Assembly (NCBI GenBank): GCA_944359735.1
Contig: CALVTA010000002.1
Location: forward strand, 1-32,540
DNA from: an uncultured Bacilli bacterium
GTDB taxonomy: Bacteria > Bacillota_I > Bacilli_A > RF39 > UBA660
Reading direction: 5' to 3'
Length of the DNA: 32,540 nucleotides
Below the pieces are notes generated by a model. The model searched no databases and was not told where the DNA came from. It worked only from the letters and a program-made list of their open reading frames with translations. Both the position numbers and the translations under genes were made by a program. Every line of letters starts with the position of its first letter. Positions within the stretch are counted from its first letter, which is position 1. Positions 1-6,877 of this stretch are shown here, one piece after another.

Positions 1-44
1 ACAGGATTTCCACCTGCTAAATTATACGACCTACCCAGTCGCAC
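1..44 (-). mobile_element. Group II intron, 5' end (partial)
   Basis: Read on the minus strand, the sequence from position 44 begins GTGCGACTGGG, matching the GUGYG 5' splice-site consensus of group II introns. It continues into short helices expected for the start of domain I, for example CAGG...CCTG near positions 1-15. The rest of the intron, including any reverse transcriptase, lies outside the window to the left. The 5' exon is the first ten codons of a TnpB-like gene, which the intron interrupts. The identification rests on the splice-site consensus and on the abrupt break in an otherwise recognisable protein start. Confidence 0.65.
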
Positions 45-73
45 CTAAATTTATATGCTTTGTATACCTCCAT
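45..73 (-). pseudogene. tnpB: IS200/IS605-family TnpB, 5' fragment interrupted by intron
   Basis: An ATG at 73-71 follows a good ribosome binding site (AAAGGGAGGTT, about 90-80) and encodes MEVYKAYKFR. This is the usual N-terminus of TnpB/OrfB RNA-guided nucleases of IS200/IS605 and IS607 elements (typically xxYKAYKFRIYP). The next codons would be Ile-Tyr-Pro, but a group II intron 5' end begins at position 44, after ...TTTAG. Unspliced reading continues for eight more codons and stops at 19-17. Whether splicing restores the gene cannot be seen, because the 3' exon is outside the window. No TnpA and no element end can be identified. Only ten residues support the call, but the match to the family start is characteristic. 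Confidence 0.6.
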
Positions 74-170
74 AATATGAACCTCCCTTTAGTAACTTAA
101 GCCTACTATATAAAATATATGTTCGTCAATACATAAATTCGATTTTATCTAAAACAACGCACTTTCCTTA

Positions 171-206
171 TAGACAAAAAAATAGTATGTTATTTAACAC
201 ACTACT
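171..206 (-). terminator. Rho-independent terminator after rubrerythrin
   Basis: On the minus strand an 11-bp stem (AGTAGTGTGTT / AACATACTATT, with two G-U pairs) has a 4-nt loop and is followed by a run of T. A second, weaker hairpin (AAATCTATA / TATAGATTT) lies at 211-233, right after the stop codon. Confidence 0.85.
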
Positions 207-233
207 TCTAAAATCTATAAAGAGTATAGATTT

Positions 234-776
234 TTACTCATAATTATTTGCTTTAACTTCCATGAAACTTCTTGGATGATTACATACTGGACAAACATCA
301 AGAGCATCTTTACCAACATAAACATGTCCACAATTACGACAAATCCAGATTTTATCTCCATCTTTGTGGAACACCCTATCATCTTTAACATTTTTAAGAA
401 GAGTTAAATATCTTTCTTCATGTTCTTTTTCAATTTTTGCTACACTTTCGAAAAGGTACGCAAGACGATCAAATCCTTCCTCCTTTGCAGTTTCTGCAAA
501 TTCTTTATACATATCTGTCCACTCATAATTTTCACCAGCAGCAGCATCTTCTAAATTAGTCATAGTATCAGGAATATCACCACCATGTAGCTCTTTAAAC
601 CATAACTTAGCATGTTCCTTTTCATTGTTAGCGGTCTCTTCAAAAATAGCGGCTATCTGTTCATAACCATCCTTTCTAGCTTTTGAAGCGTAATATGTAT
701 ATTTATTACGTGCTTGACTTTCTCCTGCAAAAGCAGTCATTAAATTTTGTTCAGTTTTTGATCCTTTTAATTCCAT
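234..776 (-). CDS. rbr: Rubrerythrin
   Basis: Cytoplasmic non-haem di-iron peroxidase that reduces hydrogen peroxide in anaerobes and microaerophiles. The N-terminal ferritin-like four-helix domain (about residues 5-130) carries the di-iron ligand motifs: Glu19 in AGES, ExxH at 52-55 and a second EKEH at about 116-119. The C-terminal rubredoxin-like domain binds one iron through Cys146/Cys149 (CRNC) and Cys162/Cys165 (CPVC). At 180 residues it is of normal family length. The ATG follows an AGAAGG site eight bases upstream. It lies just downstream of a Fur/PerR-type regulator on the same strand, so peroxide- or metal-dependent control is likely. I see no clear Per box in its own 146-base upstream gap. 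Confidence 0.97.
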   Translation of the reverse strand: MELKGSKTEQNLMTAFAGESQARNKYTYYASKARKDGYEQIAAIFEETANNEKEHAKLWFKELHGGDIPDTMTNLEDAAAGENYEWTDMYKEFAETAKEEGFDRLAYLFESVAKIEKEHEERYLTLLKNVKDDRVFHKDGDKIWICRNCGHVYVGKDALDVCPVCNHPRSFMEVKANNYE

Positions 777-922
777 TAATATTACCTTCTTTCTAATTAT
801 TATTTATATTAAAGAGATAACCTCTTAATATATCTACTATTTTAATTACCTTCAAAATACTCAAGTACCTTTATTTTAACACTTTTTTCATTTTCTTCAA
901 GAGTCAAAATAAAGAATCAACT

Positions 923-1300
923 TTAAATATCCTTCTTCTTACACTCTTTACAAATCCCTTCAAAAACTAAATTAAAACGTAAAACCTCGTTTGGACTAGT
1001 AAAAGATAACAACTTGGTAATTATAAAATCAGGCAAAAATATATCTTTAATTTTATGACATTTAATACAATAAATATGAAAATGCTCTCTATTATAATCA
1101 TAACAAATTCCTTTAGAACATTCAATTTTTTGAACAACACCATCTTTAACCAATTTATTAATAGTTCGATATACTGTCGCTTGTCCAATATTAGAATACT
1201 TTTTATGAACTATATCACACAACTCTTTTATAGTTGGATGAATATTACAATTCATTAAAATTTCCATAATTTGTTGTTTTTGTATTGTATTCCTTTCCAT
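923..1300 (-). CDS. Fur/PerR-family metalloregulator
   Basis: Ferric-uptake-regulator family repressor of 125 residues. The N-terminal winged helix holds the recognition helix of the family (NIGQATVYRTINKLVKDG). The C-terminal dimerisation domain has the metal-binding cluster HFHIYCIKCH and a second CKEC pair near the end, together the structural zinc site. Family members sense peroxide (PerR), iron (Fur) or zinc (Zur). The next gene is rubrerythrin, so PerR is favoured, but the operator at its own promoter matches the classical Fur box more exactly. It is probably autoregulated: an operator sits directly downstream of a strong -10 element. The subtype cannot be fixed from sequence alone. Confidence 0.92.
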   Translation of the reverse strand: MERNTIQKQQIMEILMNCNIHPTIKELCDIVHKKYSNIGQATVYRTINKLVKDGVVQKIECSKGICYDYNREHFHIYCIKCHKIKDIFLPDFIITKLLSFTSPNEVLRFNLVFEGICKECKKKDI

Positions 1301-1311
1301 ATTTTCACCTT

Positions 1312-1330
1312 ATTGATAATTATTATCAAT
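1312..1330. promoter_or_regulatory. Fur/Per box (perfect 9-1-9 palindrome)
   Basis: ATTGATAAT-T-ATTATCAAT is a perfect inverted repeat that contains TGATAATTATTATCA, the 7-1-7 Fur-box core, and is close to the Per box. It lies between the -10 element and the start codon of the Fur/PerR gene, so occupancy would block transcription. Confidence 0.88.
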
Positions 1331-1333
1331 AAA

Positions 1334-1362
1334 ATTATATTAAACAAAAAAAACAAAGTCAA
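1334..1362 (-). promoter_or_regulatory. SigA-type promoter of the Fur/PerR gene
   Basis: On the minus strand TTGACT (1362-1357), a 17-nt spacer and TATAAT (1339-1334). The Fur/Per box follows immediately. Confidence 0.85.
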
Positions 1363-1378
1363 GAGAATTTAAAAAATA

Positions 1379-2221
1379 TTAACTGACTTTTTTATTTTTT
1401 ATTTTATACAGCCTTAGTACCTCTCTAGCATAATCTATTATTGGATTTAAAGATTTATTATTAATAATAAATTTATCTAAAATTACTCCAGGAAATACAA
1501 ATTTCCCATCTTTAATATATGGCTCTTCAACATCAGTAACTATTTTAAGTATTTGCAAATATTCACGTTTAGTAATAGTTTCAGTATATCCTAACATTTT
1601 TGCAATTTCCCTAAATCTATCTGATTCAATTTTTTCTAAATCAAATATTAAATTTTCTTGTTCTGAAACATAAAAAATATTATCAAAGTATTTTTTTCTC
1701 TCACTTTTTAATAAAAATAAACAGTACTCCTCATAAACATGATTTCTAAAATATTCAACTAATGGAGTTGCACTTGATAGAATCCCTTTTTCAAAATCTA
1801 CAATAAATATCTTATCACTATTTATAATAATATTTCTAGGAGCGAAATCTATCCAAAATATTTTGTTTTTTATAAAAAAATCGAGCAATCCATTAATAAT
1901 ATCTCTTCCTTCAAAATGTCTAGTTTCACTCCTAAGATAAAATTCTAAATTTTCCCCTTCGCAATATTCTAAATATAATATATTACTAGCACTATCCCAA
2001 TTAATTATTCTAGGGATTCCCAATATATATTTTTTACCACTTATAGTAATTATTTCATTACTTATTAATTTTGTAATATATTTAATATTATCAACTTCAT
2101 CAAAATTTGTTTTTTTACAAAAAATTAATGAGTTATTTCGATTTATTATCCATGTTTTCTTAGAGTCATAAGATACAATATATTCCCCATTATAACAGCT
2201 ATTTTTATTTATACTGATCAC
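1379..2221 (-). CDS. Divergent kinase-fold phosphotransferase
   Basis: 280-residue cytoplasmic protein with the core signature of the protein-kinase/aminoglycoside-phosphotransferase fold. A possible ATP-binding lysine lies in FCKK (36-37), a hinge-like YLEYCEGENL at 83-92, a catalytic loop WIDFAPRN at 123-130 (Asp125, Asn130) and a metal-binding VDFEKG at 141-146 (Asp142). The usual HxD histidine is replaced by Trp-Ile. Substrate unknown; no close family is recognised. It is the last gene of a four-gene operon. The start is GTG, two bases after the TAG of the upstream kinase gene and inside an AGGGGTGAT element that itself resembles a Shine-Dalgarno site, so translation is probably coupled. 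The rest of the operon suggests a joint small-molecule or peptide pathway. Confidence 0.6.
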   Translation of the reverse strand: MISINKNSCYNGEYIVSYDSKKTWIINRNNSLIFCKKTNFDEVDNIKYITKLISNEIITISGKKYILGIPRIINWDSASNILYLEYCEGENLEFYLRSETRHFEGRDIINGLLDFFIKNKIFWIDFAPRNIIINSDKIFIVDFEKGILSSATPLVEYFRNHVYEEYCLFLLKSERKKYFDNIFYVSEQENLIFDLEKIESDRFREIAKMLGYTETITKREYLQILKIVTDVEEPYIKDGKFVFPGVILDKFIINNKSLNPIIDYAREVLRLYKIKNKKVS

Positions 2222-2223
2222 CC

Positions 2224-3168
2224 CTATAATTTATAAATTCTTGTAATTTCATCATGCTGTTTCCAATAAAGACATGTAAAATATTTAAAAAATAATAATT
2301 CCTCCTCTATCACTTTATCTAAACCATAAGATTCCAAAAATATTTTCTCACATTCTCTTATTTTCTCTTTATCTTTTAATATCCCAGAAAAAATAATTAT
2401 CATAAACATTGTCCAAAAAATATCATAATGTCTATTACAAAAACCAGCATCACCAAAATCAATCATTTTAATATTTTGATCACTATTTATAAATATATTA
2501 TTAGGATTAAAATCACCATGCACTAAAGTTAAATTATGATATAAAATCTCTTTATTTTTTATTAAATATTTTTTCATTTCATCTATATTATCATAACCCA
2601 TATATTCAACCATATATACCAAACAAACATCATTTTTCATAGCTTCATTAAAACTAACTTCATATTTCTTTTGAAACAATTCTCTTTCCAATTCACTAAA
2701 ATCCTGTTTAATTAAGTTTTCATCATGAAACTGCCGTAATTTTCTTCCAAAGAATGTAGCTATTTCTTGATACGAATTAAAATAATATCCTGCTGTCGGT
2801 AAATTAATTTTTTCGGTAACCATAATTTCATATTCACCAAGATTAAAATATTTAAGAGGTTTAGACGTATAATTTTTTCTATAAAAATATTTATAAGCAA
2901 TATATTCATAATATAAATTACCGCTCTTAGAAAATTTAATAACAAATTCATCTTCGTTATTTTTATCTTTTTTTACAATTAAAACAGAATTACCTGAATA
3001 TCCTGATTTATCATATAAATCTCTACCATTTATCAATGATCGTATGTAATTAAATACTTTTTCACCTTTCAAATTTTTTTCTGCTAATATTTTAAAAAAT
3101 TCTCCATTAACTATAATTTTTTCATTAATTGGTTCAACACCATCTAGATGACTTCCTGTTTTAATCAT
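2224..3168 (-). CDS. Aminoglycoside/choline-type phosphotransferase (APH family)
   Basis: 314-residue kinase of the APH superfamily. It shows a candidate ATP-binding lysine (Lys78 in VIKFS), the Brenner motif VHGDFNPNNIF (Asp219, Asn224) and the metal-binding loop IDFGDAGFCNRHYD (Asp237). The family phosphorylates hydroxyl groups of antibiotics, choline, sugars or other small metabolites; this substrate cannot be read from sequence. The ATG follows GGAGG with 8-nt spacing and overlaps the stop of the S51 peptidase gene by eight bases (ATGATTAA). A second kinase-fold gene follows after two bases. The tight packing with a synthetase paralogue argues for a dedicated pathway rather than a lone resistance gene. 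Antibiotic phosphorylation is possible but not shown. Confidence 0.85.
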   Translation of the reverse strand: MIKTGSHLDGVEPINEKIIVNGEFFKILAEKNLKGEKVFNYIRSLINGRDLYDKSGYSGNSVLIVKKDKNNEDEFVIKFSKSGNLYYEYIAYKYFYRKNYTSKPLKYFNLGEYEIMVTEKINLPTAGYYFNSYQEIATFFGRKLRQFHDENLIKQDFSELERELFQKKYEVSFNEAMKNDVCLVYMVEYMGYDNIDEMKKYLIKNKEILYHNLTLVHGDFNPNNIFINSDQNIKMIDFGDAGFCNRHYDIFWTMFMIIIFSGILKDKEKIRECEKIFLESYGLDKVIEEELLFFKYFTCLYWKQHDEITRIYKL

Positions 3169-3859
3169 AATTTATATCCTCCAGAAAATAATCAAGAGTA
3201 CACAATTTGCCTTTATAGTTAATAACAGCTTTACTCAAAATTAAATATGAACCATAATAATGTATATTTTCATTATCACCTATAATATAACAATCATCAT
3301 TCATAACTACTATATCAGAATAATACGAAGCTTCTTCTATGTCTTTCCAATGTTTTTTATTTTTAAAATCACAATGTGGTTCAATATTAATAGTTGTTAT
3401 TCCCAAACCTTTATAAATAGATAATTGTGGAATATTATCTTCTTCATCTTTTGCCAATACAACATTTTCTGCCATATTAATAGCACCAGCTGACATACCT
3501 ACAATAATTTTTTCTTTATTTTTTATTTCCTTCTTTAATTTATATTTATTTATATAATCTATTTGTGAAAGAGTATCCCCACCTAATAAAAACACTATAT
3601 TAGAATCATGAATATTTTTAAGCATCTGTTTATTATTTATTCGTTCATCAATAACATAAACCTGATCAAAAATCAATCCTTTCTTATCAAAAAGATTTAT
3701 CAATTTATTAATAAAATTATCATTTGCAGCATATGTATCAAAAGTTGCAGCAACAAAAGAAACAATTATTTTATCTACACAATTTTTTCTAATAAACTCT
3801 ACTATTTCCTCATCCATCTCCATATTTTTAAAAGAGCCACTTATTAAAACATATTTCAT
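3161..3859 (-). CDS. Peptidase S51 family protein (PepE/cyanophycinase-like)
   Basis: 232-residue class-I glutamine-amidotransferase-fold serine peptidase. The nucleophile elbow is GMSAGAI (Ser123), preceded by the family motif FLLGGDT (about 90-96); His162 in EPHCDF is the likely catalytic histidine. Characterised PepE cleaves dipeptides with N-terminal Asp, and cyanophycinases cleave beta-Asp-Arg. The ATG at 3859 is preferred over a start 23 codons upstream. It has a GGAG site, its product begins with the family-typical strand MKYVLISGS, and it starts one base after the stop of the upstream synthetase-like gene. It overlaps the downstream kinase gene by eight bases. In this operon it may process or degrade an aspartyl or other acyl-amino-acid conjugate; this is inference. 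Confidence 0.85.
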   Translation of the reverse strand: MKYVLISGSFKNMEMDEEIVEFIRKNCVDKIIVSFVAATFDTYAANDNFINKLINLFDKKGLIFDQVYVIDERINNKQMLKNIHDSNIVFLLGGDTLSQIDYINKYKLKKEIKNKEKIIVGMSAGAINMAENVVLAKDEEDNIPQLSIYKGLGITTINIEPHCDFKNKKHWKDIEEASYYSDIVVMNDDCYIIGDNENIHYYGSYLILSKAVINYKGKLCTLDYFLEDINYD

Positions 3860-3860
3860 A

Positions 3861-5045
3861 TTATCTTTTTCTCCGTTTCTGTGGATAATCCAATCCGATT
3901 GGATTAGCAACTGACACAATATTTTCAAAATCTAAAAGCATCTGTAACCATCTATCAATACTTAAACCTAAACTAACAGTCGAAGGAAGCCCCCATTCAA
4001 AATAACTCAAAGGATTAATATTGTTTCCTAATAACTTTTGAGCTTCTAATACTTCATCTATATTCTTCATATTATTTTCATCACTATAATAATGCGAAAC
4101 AAAATGTCCATTTACATACCATCTTACTTCTTTCCTTAAACCGTCACATTCATCTTTTTTTATAAAAGGTGAATTACAAGGAAAATTTAATACAATCGTG
4201 TTCACAAATTCCTTTTTCAATTGTTCATATTCAGTTTTACTATCCACAATATCTTTATAATCAATTATCTTCAATTTTTTATCTGAAATAATAATTTTAT
4301 ATTTTTCTGCTAATTCTTTTGATAAGTTATCAATTTGTTTAACAAAATCTGTTAATTTATTTAAATCATTTGAAATAGAAACTAACTCAAGCATCAAAAA
4401 TTCATTAATATGTGAGCTATCTTCACCCATATTCCTAAATACTTTGTCAATAGCATAAGTTGAATGCAATGTAAGTGCTGTCATTTGTTTTAGTTGATTT
4501 TCTAATGTAATTCGCAAATATCTAGGTACATTATTTTTTCTATTTTCAATTACAGCTTCCCTAACATTACTCCCATTAGCATAGTATTCAACGGTATTTA
4601 TCAAACCTGTCGCTTCTAAATAACCTAATGAATTAAGTATTTCCCTTATTCTATTAATCAATTCTCTCTTATATTTCAAAATTTGAATTTGAAAGCCACC
4701 ATTTCTAGCATCTAAATATTCTCTTTGCCTATAATCAATAACAGTTTTATTTATTCCTTTTCCAGACTCAAAATTATTACATGATACAATTTCTAAAATT
4801 TTAGTAATTTTTTTTATATTTCTCCCCTTACTATTAAGTTCATACATATATAAAACATTAATCAAATCACCACATTTAATATTAGCTAATAAATTATTAT
4901 CTATCATAAACTGTGCGTTATTATATTCCTTAGTATAAGCATTAATAAATGAAACATTTTTATGTTTCCTAATTGAAAGTACCCTTATATACACTTTATT
5001 AGCCCCCTCACTACTAAAGTAATTTTTTAAACGAGTATATAACAT
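3861..5045 (-). CDS. LysRS-like class II aminoacyl-tRNA synthetase paralogue
   Basis: 394-residue protein with the architecture of class IIb synthetases. An N-terminal OB fold (about 17-90) is followed by a catalytic core with a motif-1-like region near 104-150 and motif 2 YLRITLENQLKQ...VFRNMGEDSSHINEF (176-216). A substrate-loop region KEVRWYVNG (305-313) and motif 3 GLPSTVSLGLSIDR (352-365) complete the core. Both arginines that bind ATP in class II enzymes appear present. True LysRS has FRNEG where this protein has FRNMG, and the motif-3 glycines differ. At about 390 residues it is shorter than LysRS (near 500). It probably activates an amino acid (or analogue) for a non-translational acceptor, as EpmA-type paralogues do, or is a specialised synthetase. 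It is first in the operon; no clear ribosome binding site precedes the ATG, and two Spo0A-box matches lie 16-32 bases upstream. Confidence 0.78.
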   Translation of the reverse strand: MLYTRLKNYFSSEGANKVYIRVLSIRKHKNVSFINAYTKEYNNAQFMIDNNLLANIKCGDLINVLYMYELNSKGRNIKKITKILEIVSCNNFESGKGINKTVIDYRQREYLDARNGGFQIQILKYKRELINRIREILNSLGYLEATGLINTVEYYANGSNVREAVIENRKNNVPRYLRITLENQLKQMTALTLHSTYAIDKVFRNMGEDSSHINEFLMLELVSISNDLNKLTDFVKQIDNLSKELAEKYKIIISDKKLKIIDYKDIVDSKTEYEQLKKEFVNTIVLNFPCNSPFIKKDECDGLRKEVRWYVNGHFVSHYYSDENNMKNIDEVLEAQKLLGNNINPLSYFEWGLPSTVSLGLSIDRWLQMLLDFENIVSVANPIGLDYPQKRRKR

Positions 5046-5060
5046 TATGCTGTAGAAAAA

Positions 5061-5077
5061 TGTCGAATTTTGTCGAA
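5061..5077 (+). promoter_or_regulatory. Two tandem Spo0A (0A) boxes
   Basis: TGTCGAA occurs at 5061-5067 and again at 5071-5077, exactly 10 bp apart. Each matches the 0A-box core TGTCGAA; the second, extended to TTGTCGAA, is the full consensus. Ten-bp spacing places two Spo0A monomers on the same helix face, as in known tandem sites. They lie 16-32 bp upstream of the synthetase-like gene that is read leftward. No binding is shown; this is motif evidence only. Confidence 0.6.
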
Positions 5078-5113
5078 TTAAAAATAAATATTTAACTTTT
5101 ATTAAATTTATTA
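5078..5113 (-). terminator. Probable terminator of the spoIIGA-sigE transcript
   Basis: On the minus strand AATAAATTTAA pairs with TTAAATATTTATT across a 6-nt loop with a 2-nt bulge, followed by TTTAATT. It is AT-only and therefore weak. Confidence 0.45.
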
Positions 5114-5142
5114 TTTACACACATAAAAAGAATTAAATATTT

Positions 5143-5301
5143 CTACTTAATTCCTACAAATTTCTTCCTCCATTCTTCTCTATCTTTATAATAATTATTT
5201 TTAAAATCAACATCACCATTAACTAAACTTAAATTAACTTTTCCATGTTTTAACATATATAAATATCTAATCTTCATTAGATAATCTTTTTCACTTTTCA
5301 T
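5143..5301 (-). CDS. Small basic protein downstream of sigE
   Basis: 52-codon ORF (MKSEKDYLMKIRYLYMLKHG at its start, KKFVGIK at its end), rich in Lys, Tyr and charged residues, with no membrane segment. A consensus AGGAGG lies six bases before the ATG. The ORF starts nine bases after the sigE stop codon, so it is almost certainly co-transcribed with spoIIGA-sigE. No family is recognised. Position and ribosome binding site are the main evidence that it is real. It could be a small sporulation or sigma-modulating protein; that is speculation. Confidence 0.65.
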   Translation of the reverse strand: MKSEKDYLMKIRYLYMLKHGKVNLSLVNGDVDFKNNYYKDREEWRKKFVGIK

Positions 5302-5310
5302 TATTGCCTC

Positions 5311-6003
5311 CTATGAATACTTAACAATATTTTTTAATCTTCTTATAACTTTTTTTTCAATTCTTGATATATAAGATTGACTAATACCAAGTAAATCTGC
5401 AACCTCCTTTTGAGTCAACTCTTTATGTCCCATCAAACCATATCGCAAAATTATAATATCTCTATCACGAGGATTTAGTCTCATGACTTCATCAAGCATC
5501 AATTTTTTATCAGTTTCCTCCTCTATTCCTTTCGTTACAATATCACCATCAGTGCCCAAAATATCCTCAAGATGTAATTCATTACCTTCTGCATCAAAAC
5601 TCAAAGATGCATCAATGCTAACTTCCGTTTTTGACTTTTTAATCTTTCTTAAATACATCAAGATCTCATTATCAATACACCTTGAAGCATAAGTTGCAAG
5701 TTTTATATTTTTGTCTTTTTTAAAAGTATTTATACCCTTAATAAGACCAATCGTACCTATACTAACTAAATCTTCCAAATCAACCTTTGTATTCTCATAC
5801 TTTTTAGCAAGAAATACAACCAGCCTTAAATTATGTTCTATTAAAACATCTCTTGCATGTAAATCACCATCAAGAGCCATAACAAGATAAGCTTCCTCTT
5901 CCTCTTTTGATAAAGGCTCTGGTAAAATATCACTACTTCCTACATAAAATATTTCATAAGATTTATCAAGCAAAAACGCAACTAAATAAAGTAAACTAAT
6001 CAT
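5311..6003 (-). CDS. sigE: RNA polymerase sporulation sigma factor SigE (pro-SigE)
   Basis: Early mother-cell sigma factor of endospore formation, made as a membrane-tethered precursor. The N-terminus (1-19) is hydrophobic and is followed by IFYVGSSDILPEPLSKEEEE, which parallels the pro-SigE processing site of Bacillus; cleavage is expected near Tyr20. Region 2 (about 40-115, with NLRLVVFLAKKY and DLVSIGTIGLIKGI) and region 4 with helix-turn-helix (about 190-228, LLGISQSYISRIEKKV) are complete. The ATG abuts the TAA of spoIIGA, and its ribosome binding site (AGAGGAGGAA) is formed by the last codons of spoIIGA. The preceding SpoIIGA gene separates it from SigK, which is also in this window. 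Confidence 0.95.
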   Translation of the reverse strand: MISLLYLVAFLLDKSYEIFYVGSSDILPEPLSKEEEEAYLVMALDGDLHARDVLIEHNLRLVVFLAKKYENTKVDLEDLVSIGTIGLIKGINTFKKDKNIKLATYASRCIDNEILMYLRKIKKSKTEVSIDASLSFDAEGNELHLEDILGTDGDIVTKGIEEETDKKLMLDEVMRLNPRDRDIIILRYGLMGHKELTQKEVADLLGISQSYISRIEKKVIRRLKNIVKYS

Positions 6004-6789
6004 TTAAAGTTCCTCCTCTATAATATTAGGTAAAATACAACTAGCTCCTTTTATTTTTAATTCTTTAGGACTGACTCCAAGCAGATATTTATTATTAAGT
6101 AAATTCCCGTCTATCTTAATTTCCTCTATTTCCATACATCTAAGCAACCCTCTATTACTAACTGTCTTAAATGGTACTAATATTGCCTCTTCTAAATTAA
6201 TTTTCACTTCTTTAGGATCAATAATAATAATTGACCTTTTTTTATAAGGATCCTTAATATTATTACCAGTATCTAAAAATCCTAAAGTATTAACTATACC
6301 CTTCTTATATTTAATTGTAACTTTGTGCAACAATTCAATTTTCTTTTTCTCTTTCATCATCATTTTATGATATAAATAGAAAATAATAGGACTACTAATT
6401 ATAATTATAATTAAATTTAAGCTAGTACCATCATGAATAAAAATAAAACCTTTCTGCTTATAACTAAACTGATTATTAAAAAAATAAATAAGGCCACCCA
6501 AAATAATACTATTTCCATATAAACTTTTAATAAGAGTGAAAAATAATTGTCTTGATTTAACTTTAAAGCCTACCAAGATCATAACAACACTTATTAGAAA
6601 TTTAAAAAGAAATAAAGAAAAATTATTAAGAGGTAGAAACAAAAGAAATGTACTTAAACTTCCTAAAAATGCTGATATAATTAATTTTCGTTTTTTAGAA
6701 AAGACTTTACATTCTATACTAACTGTCATTAAAAGGAGTAAATCAAACATAAAATTAATAAAGAATATTAAATCTAAATACACTTTCAT
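6004..6789 (-). CDS. spoIIGA: Pro-SigE processing aspartic protease SpoIIGA
   Basis: Septal membrane protease that activates pro-SigE. The N-terminal half (about residues 5-145) is hydrophobic with roughly five membrane segments. The C-terminal domain carries the aspartic-protease signature GFLDTGNN (Asp173 counted from the chosen start). The ATG at 6789 is preferred over one six codons upstream because it gives MKVYLDLIFFINF, the usual family start; its ribosome binding site (GGTGG) is weak. At 261 residues it is somewhat shorter than the Bacillus protein (about 309). It is directly coupled to sigE, the classical spoIIG operon. An imperfect Spo0A-like sequence (TTGTCGTT, 6832-6838 region) lies upstream but overlaps the preceding terminator. 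Confidence 0.93.
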   Translation of the reverse strand: MKVYLDLIFFINFMFDLLLLMTVSIECKVFSKKRKLIISAFLGSLSTFLLFLPLNNFSLFLFKFLISVVMILVGFKVKSRQLFFTLIKSLYGNSIILGGLIYFFNNQFSYKQKGFIFIHDGTSLNLIIIIISSPIIFYLYHKMMMKEKKKIELLHKVTIKYKKGIVNTLGFLDTGNNIKDPYKKRSIIIIDPKEVKINLEEAILVPFKTVSNRGLLRCMEIEEIKIDGNLLNNKYLLGVSPKELKIKGASCILPNIIEEEL

Positions 6790-6812
6790 TTCTACCACCA
6801 CTATCACTATAC

Positions 6813-6843
6813 AAAAAAAGAAACGAATTATTTGTCGTTTCTT
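6813..6843 (-). terminator. Terminator after comEC
   Basis: On the minus strand AAGAAACGA and TCGTTTCTT form a stem with a short loop, followed by TTTTT. A second perfect 9-bp inverted repeat (ATCTATTAA / TTAATAGAT, 6847-6870) precedes it just after the comEC stop. Confidence 0.8.
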
Positions 6844-6877
6844 AAAATCTATTAAAAAATCTTAATAGATATTAATA

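Noticed and set aside
74..170. Promoter or left end of the IS element carrying tnpB
   Set aside because: TTGACG and TATAGT are only 13 bases apart, and no terminal hairpin could be defined, so neither could be supported.
3861..5045. Calling this gene the housekeeping LysRS or AsnRS
   Set aside because: It is too short, has FRNMG in place of FRNEG, and lies in an accessory operon with non-translation genes.
6813..6843. Possible Spo0A box (TTGTCGTT) upstream of spoIIGA
   Set aside because: It deviates from TGTCGAA at two positions and is part of the comEC terminator stem, which explains the sequence better.
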